Assembly (NCBI RefSeq): GCF_003688595.1
Contig: NZ_RCWT01000009.1
Coordinates: 310,001 to 374,000, forward strand
Direction of reading: 5' to 3'
DNA length: 64,000 nucleotides
Source: Sphingomonas sp. PP-F2F-G114-C0414
GTDB taxonomy: Bacteria; Pseudomonadota; Alphaproteobacteria; Sphingomonadales; Sphingomonadaceae
Each line of letters begins with the position of its first letter. Position 1 is the stretch's first letter. The notes beneath the pieces were generated by a model. It saw only the letters and a program-made list of their open reading frames with translations. It had not been told where the DNA came from and searched no databases. Both the position numbers and the translations under genes were made by a program. Positions 35,070 through 43,184 of this stretch are shown here, one piece after another.

Positions 35070-35088
35070 CGGCTGAGCTTGTCGAAGG
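35054..35088. repeat. Short inverted motif of the GTTCGTCCTGAG / CTTGTCGAAGG type
   Basis: CGTTCGTCCTGAGTAGC and GGCTGAGCTTGTCGAAGG overlap the 3' end of the AI-2E transporter gene. I recognise this motif pair as a common scattered repeat in sphingomonads. Only one copy is in the window. Confidence 0.45.
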
Positions 35089-35138
35089 AAGGGTCGGCGT
35101 TCGTGACGCGTGCTTTAATACGAGCCTGGCCTTCGATA

Positions 35139-35290
35139 ATCCCTCTCCCCTCGGGGAGAGGGAGGGGCCCGCACGGCGAAGCCGGGTGGGAGGGTGAGGG
35201 GGAGTGAGGCTCGGACCCTCTCCCCAACGCCCCTCACCCTTCCGTCGCCAAGCGGCTCCTCCCTCCCTCTCCCCAGCGGGGAGAGGGACT
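35139..35290. repeat. Long inverted repeat related to family D (CCCTCTCCCC type)
   Basis: The left arm is CCCTCTCCCCTCGGGGAGAG plus GGAGGGG, itself a local hairpin. The right arm is CTCCCTCCCTCTCCCCAGCG plus GGGAGAGGGAC. The centre has GGGTGGGAGGGTGAGGGGGA and an inverse-like CCCCTCACCC. It lies between the AI-2E transporter gene and repeat C4. Confidence 0.8.
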
Positions 35291-35328
35291 AGTAGGGCTC
35301 AATTTCCGCGGTGCGAACCAACCCCTCC

Positions 35329-35411
35329 CGTCATCCTGACGAAAGTCAGGATCCAGAGCCATGATGGACACCGCTTGTTACCCTGGATCCTGACTTTCGT
35401 CGGGATGAACG
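35329..35411. repeat. Inverted repeat, family C (copy 4)
   Basis: 83 bp, with left arm CGTCATCCTGACGAAAGTCA plus GGATCCAGAG and right arm CCTGGATCCTGACTTTCGTC plus GGGATGAACG. It is 11 bases from the metK terminator. Confidence 0.9.
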
Positions 35412-35421
35412 AGTGAACAAA

Positions 35422-35460
35422 AAAAAGCCTCCCGCGGACTGGATCCGCGGGAGGCTTTTT
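35422..35460 (-). terminator. Rho-independent terminator of metK
   Basis: A 12-bp perfect GC-rich stem (GCCTCCCGCGGA / TCCGCGGGAGGC), loop CTGGA, flanked by A5 and T5, so it works on both strands. It lies 23 bases past the metK stop. Confidence 0.9.
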
Positions 35461-35482
35461 CACATCACCAAAGGCGTCGCTA

Positions 35483-36700
35483 TCAGGCGACGGCGGCCTT
35501 CAGCGCGTCGACCAGATCGGTCTTTTCCCAGGTGAACGTGTCGCCCACGGGCTCGCGACCGAAATGGCCATACGCCGCAGTCTTCTTGTAGATCGGCGCG
35601 TTGAGCTTGAGGTGCTCGCGGATGCCCTTCGGCGTCAAGCGCACGAGCTGCGGCAGGACCGCCTCCAGCTTGGCCTCGTCGACCGTGCCGGTGCCGTGCA
35701 GGTCGACATACACCGACAGCGGCTCGGCGATGCCGATCGCGTAGCTGAGCTGGATCGTGCAGCGGCGCGCGAGGCCGGCTGCGACCACGTTCTTCGCCAG
35801 ATAGCGCGAGACGTACGCGGCCGAACGATCGACCTTGGTCGGATCCTTGCCGCTGAACGCGCCGCCGCCATGCGGGGCCGCGCCGCCGTAGGTGTCGACG
35901 ATGATCTTGCGACCCGTGACGCCGGCGTCGCCGTCGGGGCCGCCGATCTCGAACGCGCCGGTCGGGTTGATGTAGATCTTGGTCGCGTCGGAGATGAAGC
36001 CGTCGGGCAGCACGTCCTTGAACACGCCCATCACGTAGTCACGCAGTTCGGCGTACTTGGCGGGATCGGGGTTCGTGCCCTTCTCCGAATAGCCCGGCGC
36101 ATGCTGCGTCGAGACGACGAGCGCGGTCGCGGCGACCGGCGCTTCGTTCTCGTACGACAGCGTGACCTGGCTCTTGGCGTCGGGCTGGAGGAACGGCGCA
36201 ACGCCCGAATGGCGGTCAGCGGCCATCCGCTCGAGGATCTTGTGGCTGTAATACAGCGTGGCAGGCATCAGGCCGGGGGTCTCGTCGGTCGCGTAGCCGA
36301 ACATGATGCCTTGATCGCCGGCGCCCTCGTCCTTGTTGCCGCTCTCGTCGACGCCCATCGCAATTTCCGCGGACTGCGCGTGGAGGTTGTTCTCGAAGCG
36401 GAAGGTCTTCCAGTGGAAGCCGGTCTGCTCGTAGCCGATTTCCTTGACGGTGTTGCGGACCGCGGCCTCGATCTCCTCGAGCACGCCCGGCGCCCACTCG
36501 CCGTTCTCGTAGATGCCCTTGCCGCGGATTTCACCGGCAAGGACGACGAGCTGCGTGGTGGTCAGCGTCTCGCAGGCGATCCGCGCCTGCGGGTCCTTGG
36601 CGAGGAACAGGTCGACGACGGTATCGCTGATCTGGTCGGCGACCTTGTCGGGATGGCCTTCGGAGACCGATTCGGAAGTGAAGAGAAAGGACTTGCGCAT
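35483..36700 (-). CDS. metK: S-adenosylmethionine synthetase
   Basis: 405 residues. It makes SAM from methionine and ATP. Family signatures are [20 protein letters not shown] (N-terminal ATP/metal site), [16 protein letters not shown] (the hexapeptide GAGDQG) and the [19 protein letters not shown] loop. AGAGG lies 6 bases before the ATG at 36700. The gene follows lnt on the same strand after 71 bases, so lnt-metK may be one operon. The intervening leader contains two hairpins but no SAM riboswitch that I can recognise. Confidence 0.97.
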   Translation of the reverse strand: MRKSFLFTSESVSEGHPDKVADQISDTVVDLFLAKDPQARIACETLTTTQLVVLAGEIRGKGIYENGEWAPGVLEEIEAAVRNTVKEIGYEQTGFHWKTFRFENNLHAQSAEIAMGVDESGNKDEGAGDQGIMFGYATDETPGLMPATLYYSHKILERMAADRHSGVAPFLQPDAKSQVTLSYENEAPVAATALVVSTQHAPGYSEKGTNPDPAKYAELRDYVMGVFKDVLPDGFISDATKIYINPTGAFEIGGPDGDAGVTGRKIIVDTYGGAAPHGGGAFSGKDPTKVDRSAAYVSRYLAKNVVAAGLARRCTIQLSYAIGIAEPLSVYVDLHGTGTVDEAKLEAVLPQLVRLTPKGIREHLKLNAPIYKKTAAYGHFGREPVGDTFTWEKTDLVDALKAAVA

Positions 36701-36771
36701 GAAACCTCTTCGCAAAGGCTCGCCGACAGAGCGTCGGGGAGCGACATATAAGGAAAGCTTTATATGACCTT
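36701..36771 (-). promoter_or_regulatory. metK leader with two hairpins
   Basis: The minus strand carries CATATAA / TTATATG (36766-36745, 7 bp around AGCTTTCC), then CCGAC / GTCGG (36737-36723), then the AGAGG ribosome site. The region is AT-rich around the first hairpin. It could hold a promoter or a small regulatory element; no known SAM-sensing motif is evident by eye. Confidence 0.35.
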
Positions 36772-38304
36772 CTAGCGACGCCGACGGCGCACGGCAACCG
36801 CGCTTGCAAGCATTAGCGCCGCGACGATCGCCGCCATCGCGTTGCCGACACGCGAGAACAGCGTCGGCGGCAGTGCGGACGGCATCGGTTGCTCGATCGC
36901 GCCGGCGGTCTCGTGCGGAACGGTCGCGACGAGGCGGCCATCGGCGGCGATGATCGCCGAGATACCCGTCGGGGTGGCGCGGAGGATCGGCAACCCCTCC
37001 TCGATCGCGCGCATCCGGGCTTGCGCGAGATGCTGCGGCGGACCCCATTTGCCGAACCAGGCGTCGTTCGACGGGTTGAACAGGATCCGCGGGCGGTGCG
37101 CGCGATCGACCACGTCGCCCGAGAAAATGATCTCGTAGCAGATTTGCATGCCGATCGCGCCGAAGCCCGGCAACGTCAGGTTCGCAGGACCCTTGCCCGA
37201 GGTGAAGTCGAAGTCGCCGGGGACGAGCCGCGCAAGACCGAGCGGCTTCAGCAGCCACGGCATCGGGAGGTACTCGCCGTACGGCACGAGGTGCGCTTTG
37301 TCATAGCGACCGCGCAACCGCGCCTGCGCGTCGAGCGCGAACACCGAATTGGCCGCGCCCGAAATGCGGTCCTTGCCATCGAACTCGAGCGCGGTGCCGC
37401 CGATCAGCAGCATATCGTCCGGGCCGAGCAGCCGCGCCATCCGGCGGCGGAGATAGAGCGGGCTCGACCAGCCGTAAGCGTAGAACGGATAGCCATCCTC
37501 GACGTAATCGCGGACGACGCCCTCGGGCCAGACGACCAGACGCGGGGTGGCGCCGCCTTGGCCGCTGAGCTTTTCGAGCGCGGAAAGCACGCGCTCGCCG
37601 TCGGATTCATTGCGGTCCTCCTGGCCGATATCCGGCTGGACCACACGGACCAGCGGCGTGCCGGGGGCGGGCGGCGGCGCGTTGGTCCAGAGCGCGGACA
37701 GTGCGGCGAGTCCGAGGGCGGGGATGGCGATCGCCGGCAGCGTCCAGCGGCGTACGGTGAGCAGCAGCAGCGCGCCTGCCGCCAATAGGGTCACGCCGGA
37801 CAACGCGTAGGTGCCGATCCACGCGGACAGTCGCGCGACGCCGATCGCGGGGAGCCAGACGACGCTCAGCGGATCCCAGGCATAACCGGTGAACAGCGTC
37901 GCGCGGAGCCACTCGGTCGTGATCCAGGCGGCGGCGAAGATCAGCACGAACGTCGCGTCGGGCGTGCCGGGCCGCCGTGCGATCCGCCAGGCGAGCGCGC
38001 CGGCGAGCATCGGGAACACCGCGAGGTACAGCGCGAGGCCGACCGCGGCGAAATAGCCGAGCACCGGCGGCATCGCGTCCTGGAAGTCGAACGCGTGCTG
38101 GACCCAGTTGCTGTTGATCGTGAAATGCCCGAGCCCGAACAGCCATCCGCGCCACAGCGCGTTACGCAAGGTCGGCGCGTCGTGGACGAGCTTCATCCAC
38201 ACCGCGAACGCGACAAGCGTCAGCGGCCAGAGATCGAGCGGGGCGAACCCGGTCGCGGCAAGCGCACCGAGCACGAGGCAGGCGAGGGCAGGGTAACGGT
38301 TCAC
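36772..38304 (-). CDS. lnt: Apolipoprotein N-acyltransferase
   Basis: 510 residues from the GTG at 38304, close to the E. coli length of 512. It adds the third acyl chain to lipoproteins in the inner membrane. About six N-terminal membrane segments are followed by a nitrilase domain with the expected triad: glutamate in [14 protein letters not shown], lysine in [17 protein letters not shown], and cysteine in [18 protein letters not shown]-terminal membrane segment precedes the tail VRRRRR. An ATG at 38367 is an alternative, but it adds a polar Pro-rich leader not typical of the family. Confidence 0.95.
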   Translation of the reverse strand: MNRYPALACLVLGALAATGFAPLDLWPLTLVAFAVWMKLVHDAPTLRNALWRGWLFGLGHFTINSNWVQHAFDFQDAMPPVLGYFAAVGLALYLAVFPMLAGALAWRIARRPGTPDATFVLIFAAAWITTEWLRATLFTGYAWDPLSVVWLPAIGVARLSAWIGTYALSGVTLLAAGALLLLTVRRWTLPAIAIPALGLAALSALWTNAPPPAPGTPLVRVVQPDIGQEDRNESDGERVLSALEKLSGQGGATPRLVVWPEGVVRDYVEDGYPFYAYGWSSPLYLRRRMARLLGPDDMLLIGGTALEFDGKDRISGAANSVFALDAQARLRGRYDKAHLVPYGEYLPMPWLLKPLGLARLVPGDFDFTSGKGPANLTLPGFGAIGMQICYEIIFSGDVVDRAHRPRILFNPSNDAWFGKWGPPQHLAQARMRAIEEGLPILRATPTGISAIIAADGRLVATVPHETAGAIEQPMPSALPPTLFSRVGNAMAAIVAALMLASAVAVRRRRR

Positions 38305-38392
38305 GCTCGCGCTATGCCGTGGCGGGGAAGGGGGGGCAATGTTTTCGGTGTGATGGGGCGGGGGCATGAAGAGCGCCCCCCGACCTCTAGCA

Positions 38393-38496
38393 CCACCCCG
38401 GCGAAGGCCGGGGGCCAGTTGGGGGAGGTAACTAACGGGGAACTGCGCTTCGTTACGGCGACCTTTCCAACTGGGCCCCGGCCTCCGAGGGGGTGG
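38393..38496. repeat. REPIN-like inverted repeat, family A (copy 3)
   Basis: 104 bp, with left arm CCACCCCGGCGAAGGCCGGG and right arm CCCCGGCCTCCGAGGGGGTG, one arm partly degenerate. The centre has CTAACGG and CGTTACGG motifs. It lies in the 5' region of lnt. Confidence 0.88.
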
Positions 38497-38530
38497 AGTA
38501 GCGTGGGGGAGGGACGTACACCCCAAAGCT

Positions 38531-38585
38531 TGTTCTCCCGCGAAGGCGGGAGCCCAGACCGGACTCCCGCCTTTGCGGGAGAACA
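38531..38585. repeat. 55-bp inverted repeat, family B (copy 3)
   Basis: TGTTCTCCCGCGAAGGCGGG with centre AGCCCAGACCGGA and right arm CTCCCGCCTTTGCGGGAGAA plus CA. Same length as the other two copies. It lies between lnt and the VOC gene, 34 bases from repeat A3. Confidence 0.88.
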
Positions 38586-38678
38586 AGGTAGGGCGGGCTG
38601 ACGGTATTGCGGGTGGGTAAAAGCACCCACGTAATCCGCCGGGTCGACGAACTCTCAACCACGATCTATCTTCCCTCC

Positions 38679-39098
38679 ATGACCCTACGCCCCTTCCACC
38701 TCGCCTTCCCGGTCCACGACCTCACAGCCGCCCGCACCTTCTACGGCGCGACCCTCGGCTGCCGCGAAGGCCGCTCCAGCGAGCAGTGGATCGACTTCGA
38801 TCTGTTCGGCCACCAGATCGTCGCGCACCTCGACCCCTCGGCCAAACCCGTCGCGGTCGAGAACGCGGTCGATGGCCACGCCGTCCCGGTCCCGCATTTC
38901 GGCGTCGTGCTGACGATGGACGACTGGACCGCGCTGTCCGAACGCGTCACCGCCGCCGGCGTCCAGTTCGGGATCGCGCCGTACATCCGCTTCAAGGGCG
39001 AGCCCGGCGAGCAGGCGACGATGTTCTTTCTCGACCCGTCGGGCAACGCGCTGGAGTTCAAGGCGTTCGCCAACGACGACATGCTTTTCGCGACTTAA
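38679..39098 (+). CDS. VOC-family (glyoxalase fold) protein
   Basis: 139 residues starting [20 protein letters not shown], with the first-strand histidine of metal-dependent members. A second metal-binding-like region is [16 protein letters not shown], and the C-terminus [20 protein letters not shown] carries the conserved DPSGN and glutamate. The spacing of H, H and E suits a metal-dependent dioxygenase or lyase of unknown substrate. It is followed after 9 bases by the PHA-system gene. Confidence 0.87.
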   Translation: MTLRPFHLAFPVHDLTAARTFYGATLGCREGRSSEQWIDFDLFGHQIVAHLDPSAKPVAVENAVDGHAVPVPHFGVVLTMDDWTALSERVTAAGVQFGIAPYIRFKGEPGEQATMFFLDPSGNALEFKAFANDDMLFAT

Positions 39099-39107
39099 GG
39101 AATAGAA

Positions 39108-39410
39108 ATGGGCACTCCCATCACCGTTGACGTACCCCATCAGCTCGGCAAGGCCGCGGTTCGCGCGCGGCTCGACGGCAGCATCGACAAGATCGGCGCG
39201 AACATTCCCGGCGGTTCTGTGACCGATCACCGCTGGGACGGCGACACGCTACACTTCACCGTCAAGGCGATGGGCCAGACGATCGCCAGCGCGGTCACCG
39301 TGTTCGAGACCAACGTCCACGCGGTCGTCGACCTGCCCGGGATTCTCGGGCTGTTCGCGAGCAAGGTGCAGGACATGATCCGCAAGGAAGCGCCGAAGCT
39401 CCTGCGCTGA
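39108..39410 (+). CDS. Polyhydroxyalkanoic acid system family protein
   Basis: 100 residues matching the PHA_gran_rgn family (PF09650 type): ITVDVPHQLGKAAVRARLDG, WDGDTLHFTVKAMGQTIASA, VVDLPGILGLFASKVQDMIR. The family is linked by context to polyhydroxyalkanoate granules in some bacteria, though no PHA synthase lies nearby. It lies 9 bases after the VOC gene, so they share a transcript. Confidence 0.85.
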   Translation: MGTPITVDVPHQLGKAAVRARLDGSIDKIGANIPGGSVTDHRWDGDTLHFTVKAMGQTIASAVTVFETNVHAVVDLPGILGLFASKVQDMIRKEAPKLLR

Positions 39411-39421
39411 GATCAGGGAGA

Positions 39422-39940
39422 TCAGGCCGGCGCGCGCCGATACAGGTCGAACGCTGCCTTGGCGCCGACGATGGCCTGCTTGATCCAGGCCTCGTCGGCG
39501 GTTTCGCCGTCGATCGCGGTCAGCAATGCGCGCCACTCGCCCGACAGATGTTTGGCGCCGAGATAGGCCGAGGGCATCCCGTCGGGAACCGACCGCGACA
39601 GCATGACACCACCGAGCCGCGACCCTTCGACCACATACATCGCGCCCCACCCGGCTGCCGTGCTCGCCGGGACGTCGAACGCCATCGGCGCGGGCATGTC
39701 TTCGCCCAGCGCGGCGAGGTCCGCGGCAAGCTCTGTCCCGCGCGACCGAACCGTCGCCAGCCCCGGAATAGCGGTCAGCCAAGCCTCGACCGCGGGCAAG
39801 GCCCTGGCATGTGCGATCAGGAACGCCCGGTAATCGTTCGCATTGGTCAGGTCGTAGCGTCCAAACCCTGCATCGACCGCGTCGTGATCCGCTGCCGTCG
39901 CGCTCCGCAATCGCGCAACGGTGGAAACCCGATCGCTCAA
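39422..39940 (-). CDS. Biliverdin-producing heme oxygenase (BphO-like)
   Basis: 172 residues. The proximal heme ligand is in LRSATAADHDAVDAGF, and AGWGAMYVVEGSRLGGVMLS is the distal-helix GxxxG-like region. It opens heme to biliverdin, iron and CO. Such enzymes usually supply chromophore to bacteriophytochromes, but no phytochrome gene is in the window. The start is TTG at 39940, overlapping the ybdD stop (TTGA), with GGGGGA 8 bases upstream. This couples it to the cstA-ybdD operon, which is an unusual partnership. Confidence 0.85.
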   Translation of the reverse strand: MSDRVSTVARLRSATAADHDAVDAGFGRYDLTNANDYRAFLIAHARALPAVEAWLTAIPGLATVRSRGTELAADLAALGEDMPAPMAFDVPASTAAGWGAMYVVEGSRLGGVMLSRSVPDGMPSAYLGAKHLSGEWRALLTAIDGETADEAWIKQAIVGAKAAFDLYRRAPA

Positions 39941-40125
39941 CAGCAGCGTCCCCCGCCCTTGCTGCCGTATCGCGCCTCCTGGCGATCGCGGAAGAACGTG
40001 CGTTCGTCCATCGGCGCGTGGTCGGGATGCCGCTCGGCCATGTGCTGGCGGTACGCGGCATAGGACGGCACGCCGACCATCAGCAGCGCGGTCTCGCGGA
40101 CCTTTGCGTAGAGCGCGCGGATCAT
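39937..40125 (-). CDS. YbdD/YjiX family small protein
   Basis: 62 residues, the typical length. MIRALYAKVRETALLMVGVP and YAAYRQHMAERHPDHAPMDE followed by RTFFRDRQEARYG are the family's conserved blocks. YbdD-like proteins are encoded after cstA/btsT-type transporters and are needed for pyruvate or peptide uptake in E. coli. Start ATG at 40125 overlaps the cstA stop (ATGA). The C-terminus ends in a double cysteine (GGGRCC). Confidence 0.9.
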   Translation of the reverse strand: MIRALYAKVRETALLMVGVPSYAAYRQHMAERHPDHAPMDERTFFRDRQEARYGSKGGGRCC

Positions 40126-42176
40126 TCTGCGGCGACCAGCTGCGGCGGGACTTCGGTCACCGTCGGCCGGTCGATCTTCAGCGCCGCGAGACAGGTGCGG
40201 ATGCCGAAGAAGACGATCGACAGCACCACCGCCAGGAACAGCGCGCACAGCCCCGCGTCGATCCGGTCGTTGAGCACGATCCGCTGCATCTCCGCCATCG
40301 TCTTGGCCGGCGCGAGCAGTTCCCCCCGCGCCGCCGCATTGGCGAACTTCGACGCATGTGCGAGGAAGCCGACCTTCGGATCGCTCGCGAACAGCTTCAT
40401 CAGCCCGGCAGTGATCGTGCACAGGCACAGCCATGCGGCGGGCAGGATCGTCACCCACGCATAACGCTGGCGTTTCATCCGGAACAGCACGACGGTGGCC
40501 AGCACCAGCGCGACCGCCGCGAGCATCTGGTTCGAGATGCCGAACAACGGCCACAGCGTGTTCACTCCGCCCAAGGGATCGGTGACGCCCTGGTACAGGA
40601 AGAAGCCCCAGGCAACGACACATAGCGCAGTCGCGATCAGCCCCGGTACGATCGCCGAGGCATTGCGGAACGACGGCACCGCGAGCCCGATCAGGTCCTG
40701 CAACATGAACCGCCCGGCACGCGTGCCCGCGTCGACCGCGGTGAGGATGAACAGCGCCTCGAACAGGATCGCGAAATGATACCAGAACGCCTTCATCGCC
40801 TGCCCGCCGACGAGGTGGCTGAAGATCTCCGACATCGCCACCGCCAGCGTCGGCGCGCCGCCCGTCCGTGAGACGATCGTGGTCTCGCCGACGTCCTTCG
40901 CGGTCTGTGCGAGCAGCTCCGGCGTGATCGGGAAGCCCATAGCGGTCACTGCGGTTGCGGCCGAGGCGAAGTCGGTGCCAACCACCGCCGCCGGGCTGTT
41001 CATCGCGAAATACACGCCGGGATCGAGGATCGACGCGCCGACCAGCGCCATGATTGCGACGAAGCTCTCCATCAGCATCGCGCCGTACCCGATGAACTGC
41101 GCGTCGCCTTCGCTGGCGATCAGCTTGGGCGTGGTGCCGCTCGCGATCAGTGCGTGGAAGCCAGAGACCGCGCCGCACGCGATCGTGATGAACAGGAACG
41201 GGAAGAGCCCGCCCGACCAGACCGGGCCGGAGCCGTCGATGAACGGGGTCAGCGCCGGCATCCGTAGCGGTGGCGCGACGACCGCGATACCGATCGCGAG
41301 CGCGACGATCGCGCCGATCTTGAGGAAGGTGGAGAGGTAGTCGCGGGGGGCCAGCAGCAGCCACACCGGGAGAACAGATGCGACCGCGCCATAGCCGACC
41401 ATCAGCACGCAGAGCTGCACCGAAGTCAGCGTGAACAGCGGCGCGAGCGTCGGCGAGGCGGCAACCGTGCCGCCATAGACGATCGCCGCCAGCAGCCCGA
41501 TGACACCGAGAACGGAGACTTCGCCGACCTTTCCAGGGCGGATCCAGCGCGTGTAGATGCCCATCAGGAACGCGAGCGGGATCGTCGCGGCGACGGTGAA
41601 CAGCCCCCACGGGCTGCCGGCGAGCGCGCGCACGACGATCAGCGCGAGCACGGCGAGGATGATGACCATGATCGCGAACGCACCGATCAGCGCGATCACG
41701 CCGGGAATCGCGCCCATCTCCATGCGGATCAGTTCGCCGAGCGAACGCCCGTCACGCCGCATCGAGATGAATAGGATCATGAAGTCCTGCACCGCGCCCG
41801 CCAGCACGACGCCGGCAAGGATCCAGAGCGTGCCGGGGAGGTACCCCATCTGCGCGGCAAGCACCGGGCCAACGAGCGGTCCAGCACCGGCGATGGCGGC
41901 GAAATGGTGGCCGAACAGGACGTTGCGGTCGGTCGCGACGTAATCGAGGCCGTCGGCTCGGCGGAGCGCTGGGGTAGGCCGCGACGGGTCGAGCTGCATC
42001 ACATGCCGCGCGATGTAGCGCGCGTAGAACCGGTACGCGATCAGCTGGACCGACACGGCGGCGGTCACGATCCACAGCGCGTTTACATGCTCGCCGCGCT
42101 CGAACGCGACGGCCGCGAGCGCGCAGGCTGCGAGCAGGGCGAGTGCGCCCCAACCGATCTTTTCGCGTAATGTCAT
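40122..42176 (-). CDS. cstA: Carbon starvation protein CstA (peptide/pyruvate transporter family)
   Basis: 684 residues with about 16-18 membrane segments. The family's N-terminal motif ATDRNVLFGHHFAAIAGAGP is clear, followed by GPVLAAQMGYLPGTLWILAG. CstA proteins import peptides or pyruvate during carbon limitation. The start ATG at 42176 has GGGAGGGC about 7 bases upstream. Upstream frames run into repeat DNA and are not part of the gene. Together with ybdD and the heme oxygenase it forms an operon with 4-base overlaps. Confidence 0.95.
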   Translation of the reverse strand: MTLREKIGWGALALLAACALAAVAFERGEHVNALWIVTAAVSVQLIAYRFYARYIARHVMQLDPSRPTPALRRADGLDYVATDRNVLFGHHFAAIAGAGPLVGPVLAAQMGYLPGTLWILAGVVLAGAVQDFMILFISMRRDGRSLGELIRMEMGAIPGVIALIGAFAIMVIILAVLALIVVRALAGSPWGLFTVAATIPLAFLMGIYTRWIRPGKVGEVSVLGVIGLLAAIVYGGTVAASPTLAPLFTLTSVQLCVLMVGYGAVASVLPVWLLLAPRDYLSTFLKIGAIVALAIGIAVVAPPLRMPALTPFIDGSGPVWSGGLFPFLFITIACGAVSGFHALIASGTTPKLIASEGDAQFIGYGAMLMESFVAIMALVGASILDPGVYFAMNSPAAVVGTDFASAATAVTAMGFPITPELLAQTAKDVGETTIVSRTGGAPTLAVAMSEIFSHLVGGQAMKAFWYHFAILFEALFILTAVDAGTRAGRFMLQDLIGLAVPSFRNASAIVPGLIATALCVVAWGFFLYQGVTDPLGGVNTLWPLFGISNQMLAAVALVLATVVLFRMKRQRYAWVTILPAAWLCLCTITAGLMKLFASDPKVGFLAHASKFANAAARGELLAPAKTMAEMQRIVLNDRIDAGLCALFLAVVLSIVFFGIRTCLAALKIDRPTVTEVPPQLVAAE

Positions 42177-42342
42177 TGCGTTCGCCCTCCCGTGCGGTCC
42201 GTTCCGCGCGGCATCGCGTATTCGGGCGCGGAGCGCTAGCCTAGATTGGGTTGGTGAGGCCTGACCACAGTTTGGCTCGAACCGCGGTTGGGGTTCCGTA
42301 GCGGTAAGGTGCATCACGAGGCTGTTACCCCCAGCGGAGGTA

Positions 42343-42463
42343 CCACCCCGGCGGAGGTACCACCCCGGCGGAGGCCGGGGCCCAGTTGGCAAGGTTGCAG
42401 TAACGAAGCGGGGAGCATCGCAATCGCCGTCCCCCAACTGGGCCCCGGCCTCCGCCGGGGTGG
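42343..42463. repeat. REPIN-like inverted repeat, family A (copy 4, with duplicated edge)
   Basis: The 104-bp unit spans 42360-42463 (arms CCACCCCGGCGGAGGCCGGG plus GCCCAGTTGG and inverse). The first 17 bases are preceded by a near-copy at 42343-42359. The centre holds CAGTAACGAAG. Confidence 0.9.
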
Positions 42464-42799
42464 TGGGCTTAGGTTGGGTGAGGGGCTTCGCTCCGTTGGG
42501 GTGCCGGAAAATCTGTTCGGTTGCGCGCCCTCGGTCGCGCGGGATAGCGTTGTTCGACACGAGCCCTGGAATGCGGGCTTCGTACGGAACCGAAAGTCGT
42601 CACGGAACACCCAGGAGGCTCAAACCCCCTCCCGTCACCCCGGTGGAAGCCGGGGCCCACCGCCGCACGAATGCGGTTGGCTTGCGGCACGGTGGAGGCC
42701 GGAACGAGCCCGGCATGGGGTTGGGGAGGGCTTGGTAGTGGCGCAATCTGGGTGTTCGACCGTCAGAACCGCACGGAAGATGCGGACCGCCCCTGAGCC

Positions 42800-42875
42800 G
42801 TTCGCCGCAGACGCGGGGGCCCAGCTGAATACCGTAGCGCACCGGTACCCTGGACCCCCGCGTTCGCGAGGGAAC
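42800..42875. repeat. Decayed family B element
   Basis: ACGCGGGGGCCCAGCTGA at the left and CTGGACCCCCGCGTTCGCGA plus GGGAACA at the right resemble the two arms of family B. The centre is longer and the left end is lost. Confidence 0.55.
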
Positions 42876-43026
42876 AGCAGGTCTACCGATGCGCATGCGC
42901 CTGAATGCGAATGTCCTTCGATGGGACTTTACCATTCGGATTACCGACGCGCGGGCAGTTCGAGAGACGCATCAGCCGCCGCGATGTCACGACAAGGGGC
43001 AGACCAACGCCGCAATTCACTTTGCC

Positions 43027-43141
43027 GCCCTCCCTGGAAGGGAGGGGCTGGGGGTGGGTTGGCCGGTTTAGGCCACTAGCGTTGGACCGTGTGGGAGCCG
43101 ACCCACCTCCGACCCCTCCCTTCCAGGGAGGGGAGGAGAAG
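43027..43141. repeat. Intergenic inverted repeat, family D (copy 3)
   Basis: CCCTCCCTGGAAGGGAGGGG then GGGGGTGGGTTGGCC at left. GACCCACCTCCGACCCCTCC then CTTCCAGGGAGGGGAG at right. It lies 44 bases past the pyk stop. Confidence 0.85.
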
Positions 43142-43184
43142 GGGGAGCCGCACCTTGGCTCGTCGCCTCCACCGCATCCAAAGC

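Larger units (their letters stand above)
42177..43184. other. 1-kb gene-free region rich in repeats
   Basis: Between cstA and pyk, which share the minus strand. It contains REPIN A4 (42360-42463) plus a 17-bp partial duplicate of its left end, a decayed family B element and family D copy 3. Open frames over 60 codons exist on both strands but have no recognisable domains and run through the repeats. A promoter for cstA must lie here. Confidence 0.6.

Noticed and set aside
36701..36771. Known SAM riboswitch before metK
   Set aside because: Only two short stems are visible; the conserved bases of SAM-II, SAM/SAH or other classes are not evident.
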